This document shows positions 1-10,958 of a DNA stretch of 64,000 nt, in pieces; position 1 is the stretch's first letter, and every line of letters starts with the position of its first letter. Source of the stretch: Acinetobacter sp. NIPH 298 (lineage in GTDB: Bacteria; Pseudomonadota; Gammaproteobacteria; Pseudomonadales; Moraxellaceae); NCBI RefSeq assembly GCF_000369505.1, contig NZ_KB850055.1, positions 1 through 64,000 of the forward strand. The letters are read 5' to 3'. The notes beneath the pieces are model-generated. The model had not been told where the DNA came from. It made no database searches and was given only the letters and a program-made list of their open reading frames with translations. The translations under genes were made by a program, and so were the position numbers.

Positions 1-36
1 AAAGATTTAAGGATATAGAATTCACAATGATAAGCT

Positions 37-112
37 GGGGACTTAGCTTAGTTGGTAGAGCGCCTGCTTTGCACGCAGGAGGTCAGGAGTTCGACTCTCC
101 TAGTCTCCACCA
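37..112 (+). tRNA. tRNA-Ala (anticodon TGC)
   Basis: A 76-nt cloverleaf starting GGGGACT and ending AGTCTCC followed by an encoded CCA. The anticodon loop reads CTTTGCACG, giving anticodon TGC (alanine). It has the usual T-loop GTTCGACTC. It sits between the (off-window) 16S gene and the 23S gene, the normal place for tRNA-Ala in a gammaproteobacterial rRNA operon. Confidence 0.97.
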
Positions 113-479
113 CGTACTTTACGGAGTACGGGCTAAAGATTACAGAATTTAGTGAATAAGAAGATCGAATGATCTTGGTTTATTAAGTTCTGTGATTTAT
201 CACAGTTTAATGTAGCTGACGAGGTTACATTAATTCATTAACAGATTAGTAGAATTGAGTCTGAAATAAATTGTTCAAAACTCGATTAATATGATTTTAA
301 CGGTAATACGAAAGTGTTGCAGTTAGATGAAAGATTAATGCGAGAACTAGCGATTAACTGAATCAAGCGTTTTGGTATATGAATTAGATTGAAGCTGTAC
401 GGTGCTTAAGTGCACAGTGCGTCAAACTGAAATGTTGAAGTTACTACTTGTAGGTAACGTCGACTGTTTGGGGTTGTAT
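113..479 (+). other. Internal transcribed spacer between tRNA-Ala and 23S rRNA
   Basis: A 367-base spacer with no coding potential that stands out and no second tRNA. It is part of the rRNA precursor. Just before the 23S gene the sequence TTGTATAGTCAAG is complementary to CTTGACTATACAA just after it (from about 3364), which forms the 23S processing stem. Confidence 0.75.
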
Positions 480-3373
<2,894 letters not shown>

Positions 3374-3589
3374 ACAACACCCAAGCAGTTGTATATAAAG
3401 CATCAATTCGATTCAAATCCAAACAGTCAGTGTAAATTAAACTGATTGAACTTGATTTAGTTGAAAAACTAGTTACAATTCAGACCCAATGAAGCTAATC
3501 CGTTAATAACTCTTTGGTTCGTAAGTAAGGCACACACTGTGAAATTTAACTCACAACGTGATTAAGACCCCAAAGCACCACAACAGTTT

Positions 3590-3704
3590 GCTGGCGACAA
3601 TAGCAAGAGTGAACCACCTGATCCCTTCCCGAACTCAGAAGTGAAACCTCTTCGCGCTGATGGTAGTGTGGCACTTGCCATGTGAGAGTAAGTCATCGCC
3701 AGCT
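3590..3704 (+). rRNA. 5S ribosomal RNA
   Basis: About 115 nt starting GCTGGCGAC and ending GTCGCCAGC-type complement (CATCGCCAGC), which forms helix I. The core CCGAACTCAGAAGTGAAAC is the conserved 5S loop. It follows 23S by about 215 bases, as expected for the end of an rRNA operon. Confidence 0.95.
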
Positions 3705-3714
3705 TTTAAATACG

Positions 3715-3747
3715 AAAACCTCCCAACTTATGTTGGGAGGTTTTTTT
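3715..3747 (+). terminator. Rho-independent terminator of the rRNA operon
   Basis: An 11-13 bp perfect stem (AACCTCCCAAC / GTTGGGAGGTT) with a TTAT loop followed by a run of seven T, directly after 5S. Confidence 0.93.
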
Positions 3748-3782
3748 GTTATATACTTTTAATTATTTAAGATGTTTTCAAT

Positions 3783-4190
3783 ATGGTTTGGATAGTGGTA
3801 CAAACATTTTCTTTTCCTTATGAAGCACAAATTGCAAAAACGCAGTTAGAGGCGGCTGAGATTCCTGCTCAAATTGAAAATGAGCATATGATTAATATGA
3901 ATTGGCTTTACTCTAATGCCTTGGGTGGCGTTCGGTTGTTAGTACCTGAGGTTTATGCAGATGAAGCAAAAGTGATTCTTGCAAAAGATTTTAGTGCTGA
4001 GCTAGAGCAAAAATTTGGTGTAAATGAAGAATGTTGTCCAAACTGTGGTAGTAAAAATATCGAAGCTTATATCAAAGGGAAGAAACCAGCTTATATCGTT
4101 TTCTTGTTAATTGGTTTTCCATTATTTTTTTATAAGCATGGAAATAAATGTAAGCAATGCCAGTATTTTTGGAGTTCGGTTATTATTTAA
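3783..4190 (+). CDS. DUF2007-type putative signal-transducing protein with zinc ribbon
   Basis: A 135-residue protein of unknown function. The N-terminal part (about 5-70: FPYEAQIAKTQLEAAEIPA, then GGVRLLVPEVYADEAKVIL) follows the DUF2007 pattern, a small ferredoxin-like fold thought to bind ligands or partners. Residues about 84-130 carry two CxxC pairs (CPNCGSKN and CKQCQYF) that fit a zinc ribbon, separated by a hydrophobic stretch (about 105-120) that could be a membrane segment. It stands alone behind the rRNA terminator. Domain family is recognised with moderate confidence; the biological role is not known to me. Confidence 0.75.
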   Translation: MVWIVVQTFSFPYEAQIAKTQLEAAEIPAQIENEHMINMNWLYSNALGGVRLLVPEVYADEAKVILAKDFSAELEQKFGVNEECCPNCGSKNIEAYIKGKKPAYIVFLLIGFPLFFYKHGNKCKQCQYFWSSVII

Positions 4191-4227
4191 AAGCAGATCT
4201 ATCTAACATTAATAAATAGTATAGAGA

Positions 4228-4797
4228 ATGAAAATGATCAAGAAAAAACAATTAGATGCTGAGCACACAGTTGCTCTATTGATAATCTTAAAAAAACGTT
4301 TTGAACAAAACATGCATCGCCATCAAGGAGTCGATTGGGTAGACGTAGAAAATAGATTAAAACAGCAACCGGAAAAGTTATGGTCACTCAATCAAATGGA
4401 AGATACAGGTGGAGAGCCTGATGTGGTCATCTTTGACACTAAATTAAAAGAGATTGTATTTTGTGATTTTGCAGTAGAAACTCCGAAGGGACGTAGAAGC
4501 TTATGTTATGACCGCAAAGCTTTAGAGTCTCGAAAAGAGCACAAGCCTGAAAGTAATGCTATCGATATTGCTGAAATGATAGGGATTGAATTATTGACGG
4601 AAGAGCAATATAAAGAACTACAATCGCTTGAACATTTTGATTTAAAAACTTCGAGCTGGGTGAAAACACCAGATGATATTCGTGCATTGGGTGGTGCTAT
4701 TTTTTGTGATAGCCGCTATGGTCGAGTATTTACCTACCATAACGGAGCACAATCTTATTATGCAACTCGCGGATTTCGTGGTCTATTAAAAATCTAA
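4228..4797 (+). CDS. DUF4256 family protein
   Basis: A 189-residue soluble protein matching the conserved bacterial family DUF4256 along its whole length: an early ILKKRFEQNMHRH stretch, the central GGEPDVV and ETPKGRRSLCYDRKAL blocks, and the C-terminal FCDSRYGRVFTYHNGAQSYY and RGFRG. No catalytic function is known for the family. It starts 37 bases after the preceding gene on the same strand, so the two may be co-transcribed; functional linkage is not evident. Confidence 0.8.
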   Translation: MKMIKKKQLDAEHTVALLIILKKRFEQNMHRHQGVDWVDVENRLKQQPEKLWSLNQMEDTGGEPDVVIFDTKLKEIVFCDFAVETPKGRRSLCYDRKALESRKEHKPESNAIDIAEMIGIELLTEEQYKELQSLEHFDLKTSSWVKTPDDIRALGGAIFCDSRYGRVFTYHNGAQSYYATRGFRGLLKI

Positions 4798-4814
4798 ATA
4801 AGCTTAATGTGAAA

Positions 4815-4862
4815 TGCCTCCTATAAAGAAACTTAAAGTTTTAGGTGGGGGTATTTTTATCT
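4815..4862 (+). terminator. Possible terminator after the DUF4256 gene
   Basis: An imperfect hairpin (TGCCTCCTA ... TTAGGTGGGGGTA) followed by TTTTTATC. The stem has mismatches, so this is a tentative call. Confidence 0.35.
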
Positions 4863-4872
4863 TTTAATTGTG

Positions 4873-4888
4873 CCAAGCGCTTGCTTGG
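4873..4888. promoter_or_regulatory. Candidate AtuR operator upstream of the acyl-CoA dehydrogenase pair
   Basis: CCAAGC-GCTT-GCTTGG, an inverted repeat with 6-bp arms and a 4-bp spacer. It differs by one base from the site at 9078-9093 in front of atuA. It lies about 75 bases upstream of the dehydrogenase start at 4964, in promoter position. Binding by the TetR repressor encoded at 8341-8940 is inferred from the shared motif. Confidence 0.7.
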
Positions 4889-4963
4889 TTTTGGTGATTT
4901 TGATACCTTAGTGTTCATATAAATATTCGAAAACGATGATCAATAATTGCTAGGAAGCACAGT

Positions 4964-6127
4964 ATGCAACTTAATCCGATGTATTACACCGAACAACATC
5001 TTGCATTTGCAGAGAGCATAAAGCGTTTTGTGGAAAAAGAGATTAGTCCATTTATCAATGAGTGGGATGAAGCAGAAACTTTCCCTCGTGAGTTGTATAA
5101 AAAAGCTGCGGATATTGGTTTGCTAGGTGTTGGTTTTGATGAGCAATATGGTGGGGTTGCGGATACAGATGCCTTTTATACTTTATTGGCTTCTATTGAA
5201 CTAGCAAAGTGCGCATCAGGTGGGTTAACTGCTTCGTTATTATCTCATACTATTGGTACGCCACCGATTCAGCATTTTGCTAATGAAGCGGTGAAAGCTG
5301 AGGTATTACCACAGATTTTGTCGGGTGAAAAAATCTCTGCCTTGGCGATTACTGAACCTGGTGGTGGATCGGATGTGGCAGCATTAAAAACTAAAGCCGT
5401 TCGTGACGGTGATTATTATGTTGTTAGTGGTGAAAAGACTTTTATTACTTCTGGAATGCGAGCTGATTACTATACGGTCGCGGTACGTACCGATCCAGAT
5501 GCCAAGGGTGCAAATGGGATTTCAATGCTGCTGATTGATGCTCATAGTGCAGGCATTACCAAGACCAAACTAGATAAGATGGGTTGGTGGGCTTCGGATA
5601 CGGCACATTTACATTTTGACAATGTTCGAGTTCCTGCAACGAATTTGTTGGGTGCAGAGAATATGGGCTTTTTTGTGATTATGAATAATTTTAATATGGA
5701 GCGCTTTTTCCTTGCAGCCAGTAGTTATGGCTTTGCCTTGGTGTGTTATGAGGAAGCTTTGGATTGGGCAAAACAGCGTCAGACTTTTGGTAAGCGACTT
5801 ATTGACCATCAGGTTGTTCGTCATAAATTGGTCGATATGGCGACTCGTTTAACCTCAACACGTGCTTTATTGGAAGATACGGCTTATCGTCTAGGCAAAC
5901 CCGAATTACAAGGCAATGAGTTGATCGCACAAATTTGTATGCTCAAGAATGTTGCTACGCAAACTATGCAATTTTGTGCCGATGCTGCGGTGCAAACTTT
6001 AGGTGGCATGGGCTTCATGCGTGGGATGAAATCTGAACGTATTTACCGTGAAGTTAAAGTGAATATGATTGGTGGCGGAGCAGAAGAAATTATGAAAGAT
6101 CTAGCCAGTCGTCAGCTTGGATATTAA
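4964..6127 (+). CDS. Acyl-CoA dehydrogenase (first of a tandem pair)
   Basis: A 387-residue FAD-dependent acyl-CoA dehydrogenase, usual length for the family. It removes two hydrogens from an acyl-CoA, passing electrons to ETF. Seen: helical N-terminal domain (1-120), the beta-domain signature ALAITEPGGGSDVAALKT (about 126-143) and the C-terminal FAD/CoA helices with QTLGGMGFMRG. The MCAD-type catalytic Glu position near the C-terminus is Gly (MIGGGAEEIM), while FNMERF keeps a Glu where isovaleryl-CoA dehydrogenase has its base on helix G; this points to a branched-chain-type enzyme (inference). RBS AGGAAG precedes the ATG. The shared operator and the neighbouring atu genes suggest a role in terpenoid or branched acyl-CoA oxidation. 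The exact substrate cannot be read from the sequence. Confidence 0.88.
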   Translation: MQLNPMYYTEQHLAFAESIKRFVEKEISPFINEWDEAETFPRELYKKAADIGLLGVGFDEQYGGVADTDAFYTLLASIELAKCASGGLTASLLSHTIGTPPIQHFANEAVKAEVLPQILSGEKISALAITEPGGGSDVAALKTKAVRDGDYYVVSGEKTFITSGMRADYYTVAVRTDPDAKGANGISMLLIDAHSAGITKTKLDKMGWWASDTAHLHFDNVRVPATNLLGAENMGFFVIMNNFNMERFFLAASSYGFALVCYEEALDWAKQRQTFGKRLIDHQVVRHKLVDMATRLTSTRALLEDTAYRLGKPELQGNELIAQICMLKNVATQTMQFCADAAVQTLGGMGFMRGMKSERIYREVKVNMIGGGAEEIMKDLASRQLGY

Positions 6128-6153
6128 TGCCGGACGATTAATTTAAGAGTAAC

Positions 6154-7347
6154 TTGTTCAAGGAAAATAATAACATGGATGGTTTATCTTTAAACCCAAT
6201 TTACTACACGGAAGAACATCGTGCTTTTGCGGATAGTGTCAAAAAGTTCGTAGAAAAAGAAATTTCGCCATTTGTGACTGAATGGGATGAAGCGGAAACA
6301 TTCCCTCGTGAGCTGTATCAAAAAGCGGCGAGTGTTGGATTACTCGGTTTGGGCTTTGATGCGGAACATGGTGGGATTCCAGAGGCAGATGCTTTTCATG
6401 TCTTGTTAGCAGCGATTGAAATGGCAAAAGCGGCTTCGGGAGGCGTACATATTTCGCTGATGATTCATAGTATTGGCACACCACCGATTCATCATTTTGC
6501 CAAACAACAGATCAGAGATGAGGTGATGCCGCAAATTATTGCAGGGGAGAAAATCTCTGCTTTGGCAATTACTGAGCCAAGTGGCGGATCGGATGTAGCA
6601 GCGTTAAAAACCAAAGCTGTTCGTGAGGGGGATTATTACATTCTCAATGGGGAAAAAACCTTTATTACTTCAGGAATGCGAGCCGATTATTATACGGTTG
6701 CAGTGCGTACTGATCCTGATGCGAAAGGTGCAAAAGGCATTTCGATGTTATTGGTGGATGCTCATAGCGTAGGCATTAGCAAAACGCTATTAAAGAAAAT
6801 GGGGTGGTGGGCATCGGATACTGCTCACTTACATTTCGACAATGTGAAAGTGCCAGTCAATCATTTATTGGGCGAAGAAAATGCTGGTTTTAAAGTGATT
6901 ATGAATAACTTTAATATGGAACGTTTTTGGTTGGGGGCGATTGCCTATGGTTATGCTTTGGTCTGCTATGAAGAGGCTTTGGATTGGGCAAAACAGCGTC
7001 AGACTTTTGGTAAGCGTTTAGTTGACCATCAAGTCGTTCGCCATAAGTTGGTGGATATGGCAACGCAACTGACTGCGACACGAGCATTGTTGGAAGATAC
7101 TGCTTATCGAATGGGACAGGGAGAGCAGCAAGGTGCAGAGCTAGTCGCTCAAATCTCGATGCTGAAGAACGTAGCAACTCGTACCATGCAATTTTGTGCA
7201 GATGCTGCGGTGCAGACTCTAGGTGGAATGGGCTTTATGCGTGGCATGAAATCTGAACGAATTTATCGTGAAGTGAAGGTGAATATGATTGGCGGTGGTG
7301 CGGAAGAAATTATGAAGGATTTGATTAGTAAGCAATTGGGTTACTGA
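6154..7347 (+). CDS. Acyl-CoA dehydrogenase (second of a tandem pair)
   Basis: Close paralogue of the gene just upstream: by eye about four fifths of residues agree, and the C-terminal 60 residues are nearly identical. Same motifs (ALAITEPSGGSDVAALKT, QTLGGMGFMRG, MIGGGAEEIM) and the same helix-G Glu (FNMERF). The longer N-terminus (MFKENNNM) may be artificial: an ATG at codon 8 (6175, before DGLSLNP) gives a 390-residue protein that aligns better with the paralogue. The genes are 26 bases apart and surely share a transcript. Differences cluster in the substrate-facing helices (residues about 85-105 and 235-255), which would fit divergence of substrate preference after duplication. Confidence 0.87.
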   Translation: MFKENNNMDGLSLNPIYYTEEHRAFADSVKKFVEKEISPFVTEWDEAETFPRELYQKAASVGLLGLGFDAEHGGIPEADAFHVLLAAIEMAKAASGGVHISLMIHSIGTPPIHHFAKQQIRDEVMPQIIAGEKISALAITEPSGGSDVAALKTKAVREGDYYILNGEKTFITSGMRADYYTVAVRTDPDAKGAKGISMLLVDAHSVGISKTLLKKMGWWASDTAHLHFDNVKVPVNHLLGEENAGFKVIMNNFNMERFWLGAIAYGYALVCYEEALDWAKQRQTFGKRLVDHQVVRHKLVDMATQLTATRALLEDTAYRMGQGEQQGAELVAQISMLKNVATRTMQFCADAAVQTLGGMGFMRGMKSERIYREVKVNMIGGGAEEIMKDLISKQLGY

Positions 7348-7359
7348 TCTTTATATGCG

Positions 7360-7397
7360 GGAGACTATTTTATTGATTCGATCCAATAGTCTCCTTT
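7360..7397. terminator. Convergent hairpin between the dehydrogenase pair and the lipoprotein gene
   Basis: Perfect 10-bp inverted repeat GGAGACTATT ... AATAGTCTCC with a 15-base loop, followed by CTTTCCC on the plus strand. It overlaps the 3' end of the minus-strand gene at 7365, so the hairpin could end transcription from the plus side. The T run is short. Confidence 0.45.
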
Positions 7398-7769
7398 CCC
7401 TTCTGGATGAACTGCGATATACCAAAGTGATGAATCTTTAGCGTATACGTAAAATTGAAATCCTTGATCCTGTAGTTTCTTCTTTGTGCCCCGAGTCGCA
7501 TTGTTTATTTTAATTGGAACTGCACCTTGATCGCTAAAATAGTCTAAGTCGGTTGTAGAGAAGGTAAAGGAGCCATGACCAATATTTAAATCAAGGTTAT
7601 TTATTTCAATAATATTTTTTGTGCTTGGCGGTAAAATTGGAGGTAGCCAACCACGTTCAAATGCATGTTCAGCTTGAGCATGCTGTAGATTTGTAAATTT
7701 AGTTGTAACGATATCATCTGTGCAGCCGAGTATTAGGCTGGAAAGTAATATTATGATTAAACATCGCAT
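7365..7769 (-). CDS. Small hypothetical lipoprotein
   Basis: A 134-residue protein beginning with a lipoprotein signal peptide (hydrophobic IIILLSSLILGC, lipobox LILG|C at Cys16), so probably anchored in an envelope membrane. The mature part has no motif I recognise; it contains a stretch (about 100-130) typical of small periplasmic beta domains (FYVYAKDSSLWYIAVHPEGKGDYWI). It is inserted on the opposite strand between the dehydrogenase pair and the atuR side of the cluster, with no evident functional link to them. Confidence 0.65.
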   Translation of the reverse strand: MRCLIIILLSSLILGCTDDIVTTKFTNLQHAQAEHAFERGWLPPILPPSTKNIIEINNLDLNIGHGSFTFSTTDLDYFSDQGAVPIKINNATRGTKKKLQDQGFQFYVYAKDSSLWYIAVHPEGKGDYWIESIK

Positions 7770-7835
7770 ATATTATTCCTACGAAATTGGCATCGCTTTA
7801 TTTGTTTTATTTTAATGCTTCAAATATTTCAATTA

Positions 7836-8344
7836 CTAGAAGACTTGATATTTTTTATCGGTCCATCCCTTATTTAAAATCGCCCATCGCTCATGATCTT
7901 TCCATTCTTTCCCACCCACCCGAAGATGCTGACGAGAAAATCCTTCTTTCACAAAACCAGCTTTTGAAACCAGTCGAATAGAGGCAAGATTATCGGGTTG
8001 AATATTGGCTTCTAAACGATGTAGATTAAGGGTTTGAAAAAGCTTCTTTTAAAATAAGTTGAAGAGCATTTCGCTTATATCCATAACCTGCATAAGGGTA
8101 AAAAGCTTCATATCCCAAATAAGCAGAATGAAATTGACCACGAATAATATTTGAAATATTAAAGGTCCCTACAATCTCATGACTTTCAGCTAAGCAAACA
8201 AAGTAACGATGTTCTTGTTCAAGATACTGTTTAAAGTCGCTCGGTGGGTAGGTCCAAGGTTGATGAGGTTGAATACTATTTTAGTAAGCTCGTTTAATTT
8301 CAGCTAAATCGGTTGAATGGGGGGCGTAAATAGATAGAACTCAT
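7836..8344 (-). pseudogene. Decayed GNAT (RimJ-type) N-acetyltransferase
   Basis: Read on the minus strand from ATG at 8344, three frames together spell a roughly 168-residue GNAT acetyltransferase: MSSIYLRPP, then TDLAEIKRAY, QPHQPWTYPPSDFKQYL, EIVGTFNISNIIRGQFHSAY, YPYAGYGYKRNALQLILKEA, NLHRLEANIQPDNLASIRL, VSKAGFVKEG. Three lesions break it: a frameshift in the C-run near 8328, an in-frame TAA directly after the KRAY codons near 8285, and a frameshift in a T-run near 8046. The acetyl-CoA loop (YAGYGYKRNAL) and the C-terminal signature remain recognisable, so decay is recent. Its ATG overlaps the atuR stop (ATGA), so it was once probably translated with atuR. Confidence 0.85.
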
Positions 8345-8940
8345 TTTAAAGCCATTTCCCAGACCATTTCCGTCAACTCATCAATCTTTACTTTGCCTTC
8401 TGGTCTGTACCATGTCACTGTCCAAGAAATCGAACCACCGACCAAACGTCGCCAGATAAAAGCATCATGTTTGACCTTACCTTGAGTGCGTAATTTTTCG
8501 ATGACATCGAGCCAGACTTGCTCATACTCATTCCGCATTTTCAGAAGGTAATCTTGTTTTTCTTTAGATAAAGCAAACCATTCATGCACCAATACAGCCA
8601 TTGCAGCACCTGTATCGCCTGTAATTGAAATCAACTCAGCTTTGATTAAATCACGTAATTGTTGTTCTGGATCATTTGAGCGTTCAGCCGCTTCTTTTAA
8701 ACGAGCAAAGTTATAAATGATGGTTTGCTCCATCACCGTCGCTAAAATTTCGTCTTTGCTTTTGAAGTGATGGAACAGACTGCCCGATTGGATGCCAATA
8801 AATTCACCGAGTTGGCGGACGGTAGTTTTGTCATAACCTTGTTTATAAAATAAATAAGCGGCACCAAGCAGCAAACGTCCACGAGGGCTGTCATCAAAAC
8901 AAACAATTTTTGGTATTTGCTCAATTGAAGTTGCGATCAT
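8341..8940 (-). CDS. atuR: TetR-family repressor, probable AtuR
   Basis: A 199-residue TetR regulator. The helix-turn-helix is at about residues 37-57 (TTVRQLGEFIGIQSGSLFHHF), followed by KSKDEIL, the usual start of helix 4; the rest is a ligand-binding helical domain. Divergent to atuA, as atuR is in Pseudomonas aeruginosa, where AtuR represses the acyclic-terpene genes and is reported to bind inverted repeats in the atuA-atuR gap. Two related inverted repeats lie in the corresponding gap here (9015 and 9078) and a third precedes the dehydrogenase pair. The effector is presumably an acyl-CoA of the pathway (inference). Identity rests on family, position and operators. Confidence 0.82.
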   Translation of the reverse strand: MIATSIEQIPKIVCFDDSPRGRLLLGAAYLFYKQGYDKTTVRQLGEFIGIQSGSLFHHFKSKDEILATVMEQTIIYNFARLKEAAERSNDPEQQLRDLIKAELISITGDTGAAMAVLVHEWFALSKEKQDYLLKMRNEYEQVWLDVIEKLRTQGKVKHDAFIWRRLVGGSISWTVTWYRPEGKVKIDELTEMVWEMALK

Positions 8941-9014
8941 GCCAGTCCGTTATCCCGTTAAATCTAAGTGTATTGTAACAAAATTCATTTCATGAATTGT
9001 CTTATCTTTTTATA

Positions 9015-9028
9015 ACAAGCATTTGCTT
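9015..9028. promoter_or_regulatory. Candidate AtuR operator, weaker site near atuR
   Basis: CAAGC-ATTT-GCTTA, same AAGC-N4-GCTT core as the sites at 4873 and 9078 but with less perfect outer arms. It lies 75-90 bases upstream of the atuR start, a position suited to autoregulation. Confidence 0.6.
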
Positions 9029-9077
9029 ATAAAAGTCCATTTTTGCCAATACAGCATATCATTATGCACTTTACAAA

Positions 9078-9093
9078 CCAAGCACTTGCTTGG
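9078..9093. promoter_or_regulatory. Candidate AtuR operator, strong site before atuA
   Basis: CCAAGC-ACTT-GCTTGG, an inverted repeat with perfect 6-bp arms, 28 bases before the first atuA start codon. One base different from the operator-like site at 4873-4888. Confidence 0.72.
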
Positions 9094-9120
9094 TAATGTT
9101 GAGGTGTTTCTGAAATAACA

Positions 9121-10938
9121 ATGAGAAAGCTCATGACAAGCGTCAAACAGGATGACCAGAAAGTAGTAAAAATTGGCTGTGCTTCAGGCTTTTGGGGAGA
9201 TACCAATACCGCTGCTTTCCAATTGGTGCACCTTAGTGATATTAACTATTTAGTCTTTGATTATCTGTCTGAAATCACCATGTCGATTATGGCAAAAGCG
9301 ATGATGAATGATCCAAGTCATGGTTATGCGTTGGATTTTGTTAGTCGGGTGATGTCTCCTTTAATCAATAAAATTGCTGAGAAAAAAATTAAAGTCATCA
9401 GCAATGCTGGTGGCGTCAATCCATTGGCATGTCGTGATGCCTTACAAAAAATTATTGATGAGAAAGGCTTAGATCTAAAAGTTGCGGTGGTACTTGGTGA
9501 TGATGTGTTGCCAAAACATGCTGAATTATTAAAACAAAATGTGCAAGAAATGTTTAATGGTGAGCCTTTGCCAGCACATGTCGCTAGTAGTAATGCTTAT
9601 CTAGGTGCAGTTGCGATTCGTGATGCTTTGGACTTAGGCGCGGATATCGTGATTACGGGGCGTGTGGTGGATTCGGCTGTTGTTCTTGCCCCATTATTAC
9701 ATGAGTACAAATGGTCGTTGGATGATTATGACAAGCTTGCACAAGGCTGTTTAGCTGGACATGTAATTGAATGCGGTGCGCAATGTACAGGCGGTAATTT
9801 TACCGATTGGCGTTTGGTTGAAGGCTTTGACAACATGGGCTTTCCAATTGTTGAAGTCAGTGCCGATGCTTCATTCATTGTGACTAAACCACAGGGCACA
9901 GGTGGTTTGGTGTCGACTGCTACGGTTGCCGAACAGATTGTTTATGAGATTGGCGATCCTCAAGCTTATTTTTTACCTGATGTGACCACAGATTTTAGCC
10001 AAGCTCATTTAGAGCAAGTTGGTGAGCATCGCGTGAAAGTGACTGGCGCGACAGGACGAGCGCCTACACCACAATATAAAGTCAGTGCGACCTACGCGGA
10101 TGGTTATCGTGTCTTGGTTAGTTTCCTTATTGCTGGACGCGAAGCACCTGAAAAAGCGCAAGTGATTGCGGATGCGATCATCAATAAATGTGAACGTGTC
10201 CTCGCATTGCGTTCAGTACCGCCATTTAGTGAAAAATCTGTCGAAATTCTAGGGATTGAAAGTACTTATGGCGCACATGCCAAAGTCAATGATAGCCGTG
10301 AAGTGGTGGTGAAGATCGCAGTAAAGCATATGTTTAAAGAAGCCTGTATGTTCTTTGCATCTGAGATTGCTCAAGCATCGACCGGTATGGCACCTGCTTT
10401 GGCAGGCATTGTAGGCGGGCGTCCTAAAGCATCGGCAGTGGTCAAATTATTCTCTTTCCTGATTGATAAAGATCAAATCAATGTTGAAGTAGATTTTGCA
10501 GGACAGCGTCATCCTGTGCAGATTCCAGCAGGTTCAGTAACACAAGATTTTGTTCCTCACCCAATCGGTGAGGTCGCAACCTATCAAGGCGATGAGATTG
10601 AGGTGCCTTTAATTGATGTTGCTCATGCACGTAGCGGTGATAAAGGTAACCATAGCAATATTGGTGTGATCGCACGTAAAGCGGAATATTTACCTTGGAT
10701 TCGGGCTGCATTGACTGAGGGCAGTGTTGCTGAATATATGCAGCATGTTTTAGATCCTGAAAAATCCAAGGTGATTCGTTATGAGTTACCTGCGATGAAT
10801 GCATTGAATTTTATGTTGGAAAATGCGCTAGGTGGCGGCGGAATTGCCAGTTTACGTATTGATCCACAAGGCAAGGCATTTGCGCAGCAATTATTGGATA
10901 TGCCAGTGAAAATCCCAGCAAAGTTGTTAGAAAAATAA
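9121..10938 (+). CDS. atuA: Acyclic terpene utilisation protein AtuA (DUF1446)
   Basis: A 605-residue cytoplasmic protein of the AtuA/DUF1446 family, found at the head of acyclic-terpene clusters; its biochemical function is not established. Seen: the N-terminal family segment IGCASGFWGDTNTAA (about 18-32), LVFDYLSEITMSIMAK, KVISNAGGVNPLACRDAL, VVDSAVVLAPLLHEY and a C-terminal domain with DVAHARSGDKGNHSNIGV (about 500-517). Two starts are possible: ATG 9121 and ATG 9133 (codon 5), the latter with a purine-rich GAGAAAG six bases ahead. First gene of an operon running to atuF, behind two candidate AtuR sites. Confidence 0.88.
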   Translation: MRKLMTSVKQDDQKVVKIGCASGFWGDTNTAAFQLVHLSDINYLVFDYLSEITMSIMAKAMMNDPSHGYALDFVSRVMSPLINKIAEKKIKVISNAGGVNPLACRDALQKIIDEKGLDLKVAVVLGDDVLPKHAELLKQNVQEMFNGEPLPAHVASSNAYLGAVAIRDALDLGADIVITGRVVDSAVVLAPLLHEYKWSLDDYDKLAQGCLAGHVIECGAQCTGGNFTDWRLVEGFDNMGFPIVEVSADASFIVTKPQGTGGLVSTATVAEQIVYEIGDPQAYFLPDVTTDFSQAHLEQVGEHRVKVTGATGRAPTPQYKVSATYADGYRVLVSFLIAGREAPEKAQVIADAIINKCERVLALRSVPPFSEKSVEILGIESTYGAHAKVNDSREVVVKIAVKHMFKEACMFFASEIAQASTGMAPALAGIVGGRPKASAVVKLFSFLIDKDQINVEVDFAGQRHPVQIPAGSVTQDFVPHPIGEVATYQGDEIEVPLIDVAHARSGDKGNHSNIGVIARKAEYLPWIRAALTEGSVAEYMQHVLDPEKSKVIRYELPAMNALNFMLENALGGGGIASLRIDPQGKAFAQQLLDMPVKIPAKLLEK

Positions 10939-10958
10939 AGTAAAGGATGTAGAGCAAA

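Noticed and set aside
7787..7981. A 64-codon plus-strand frame
   Set aside because: It overlaps the antisense of the acetyltransferase pseudogene and has no recognisable protein character.
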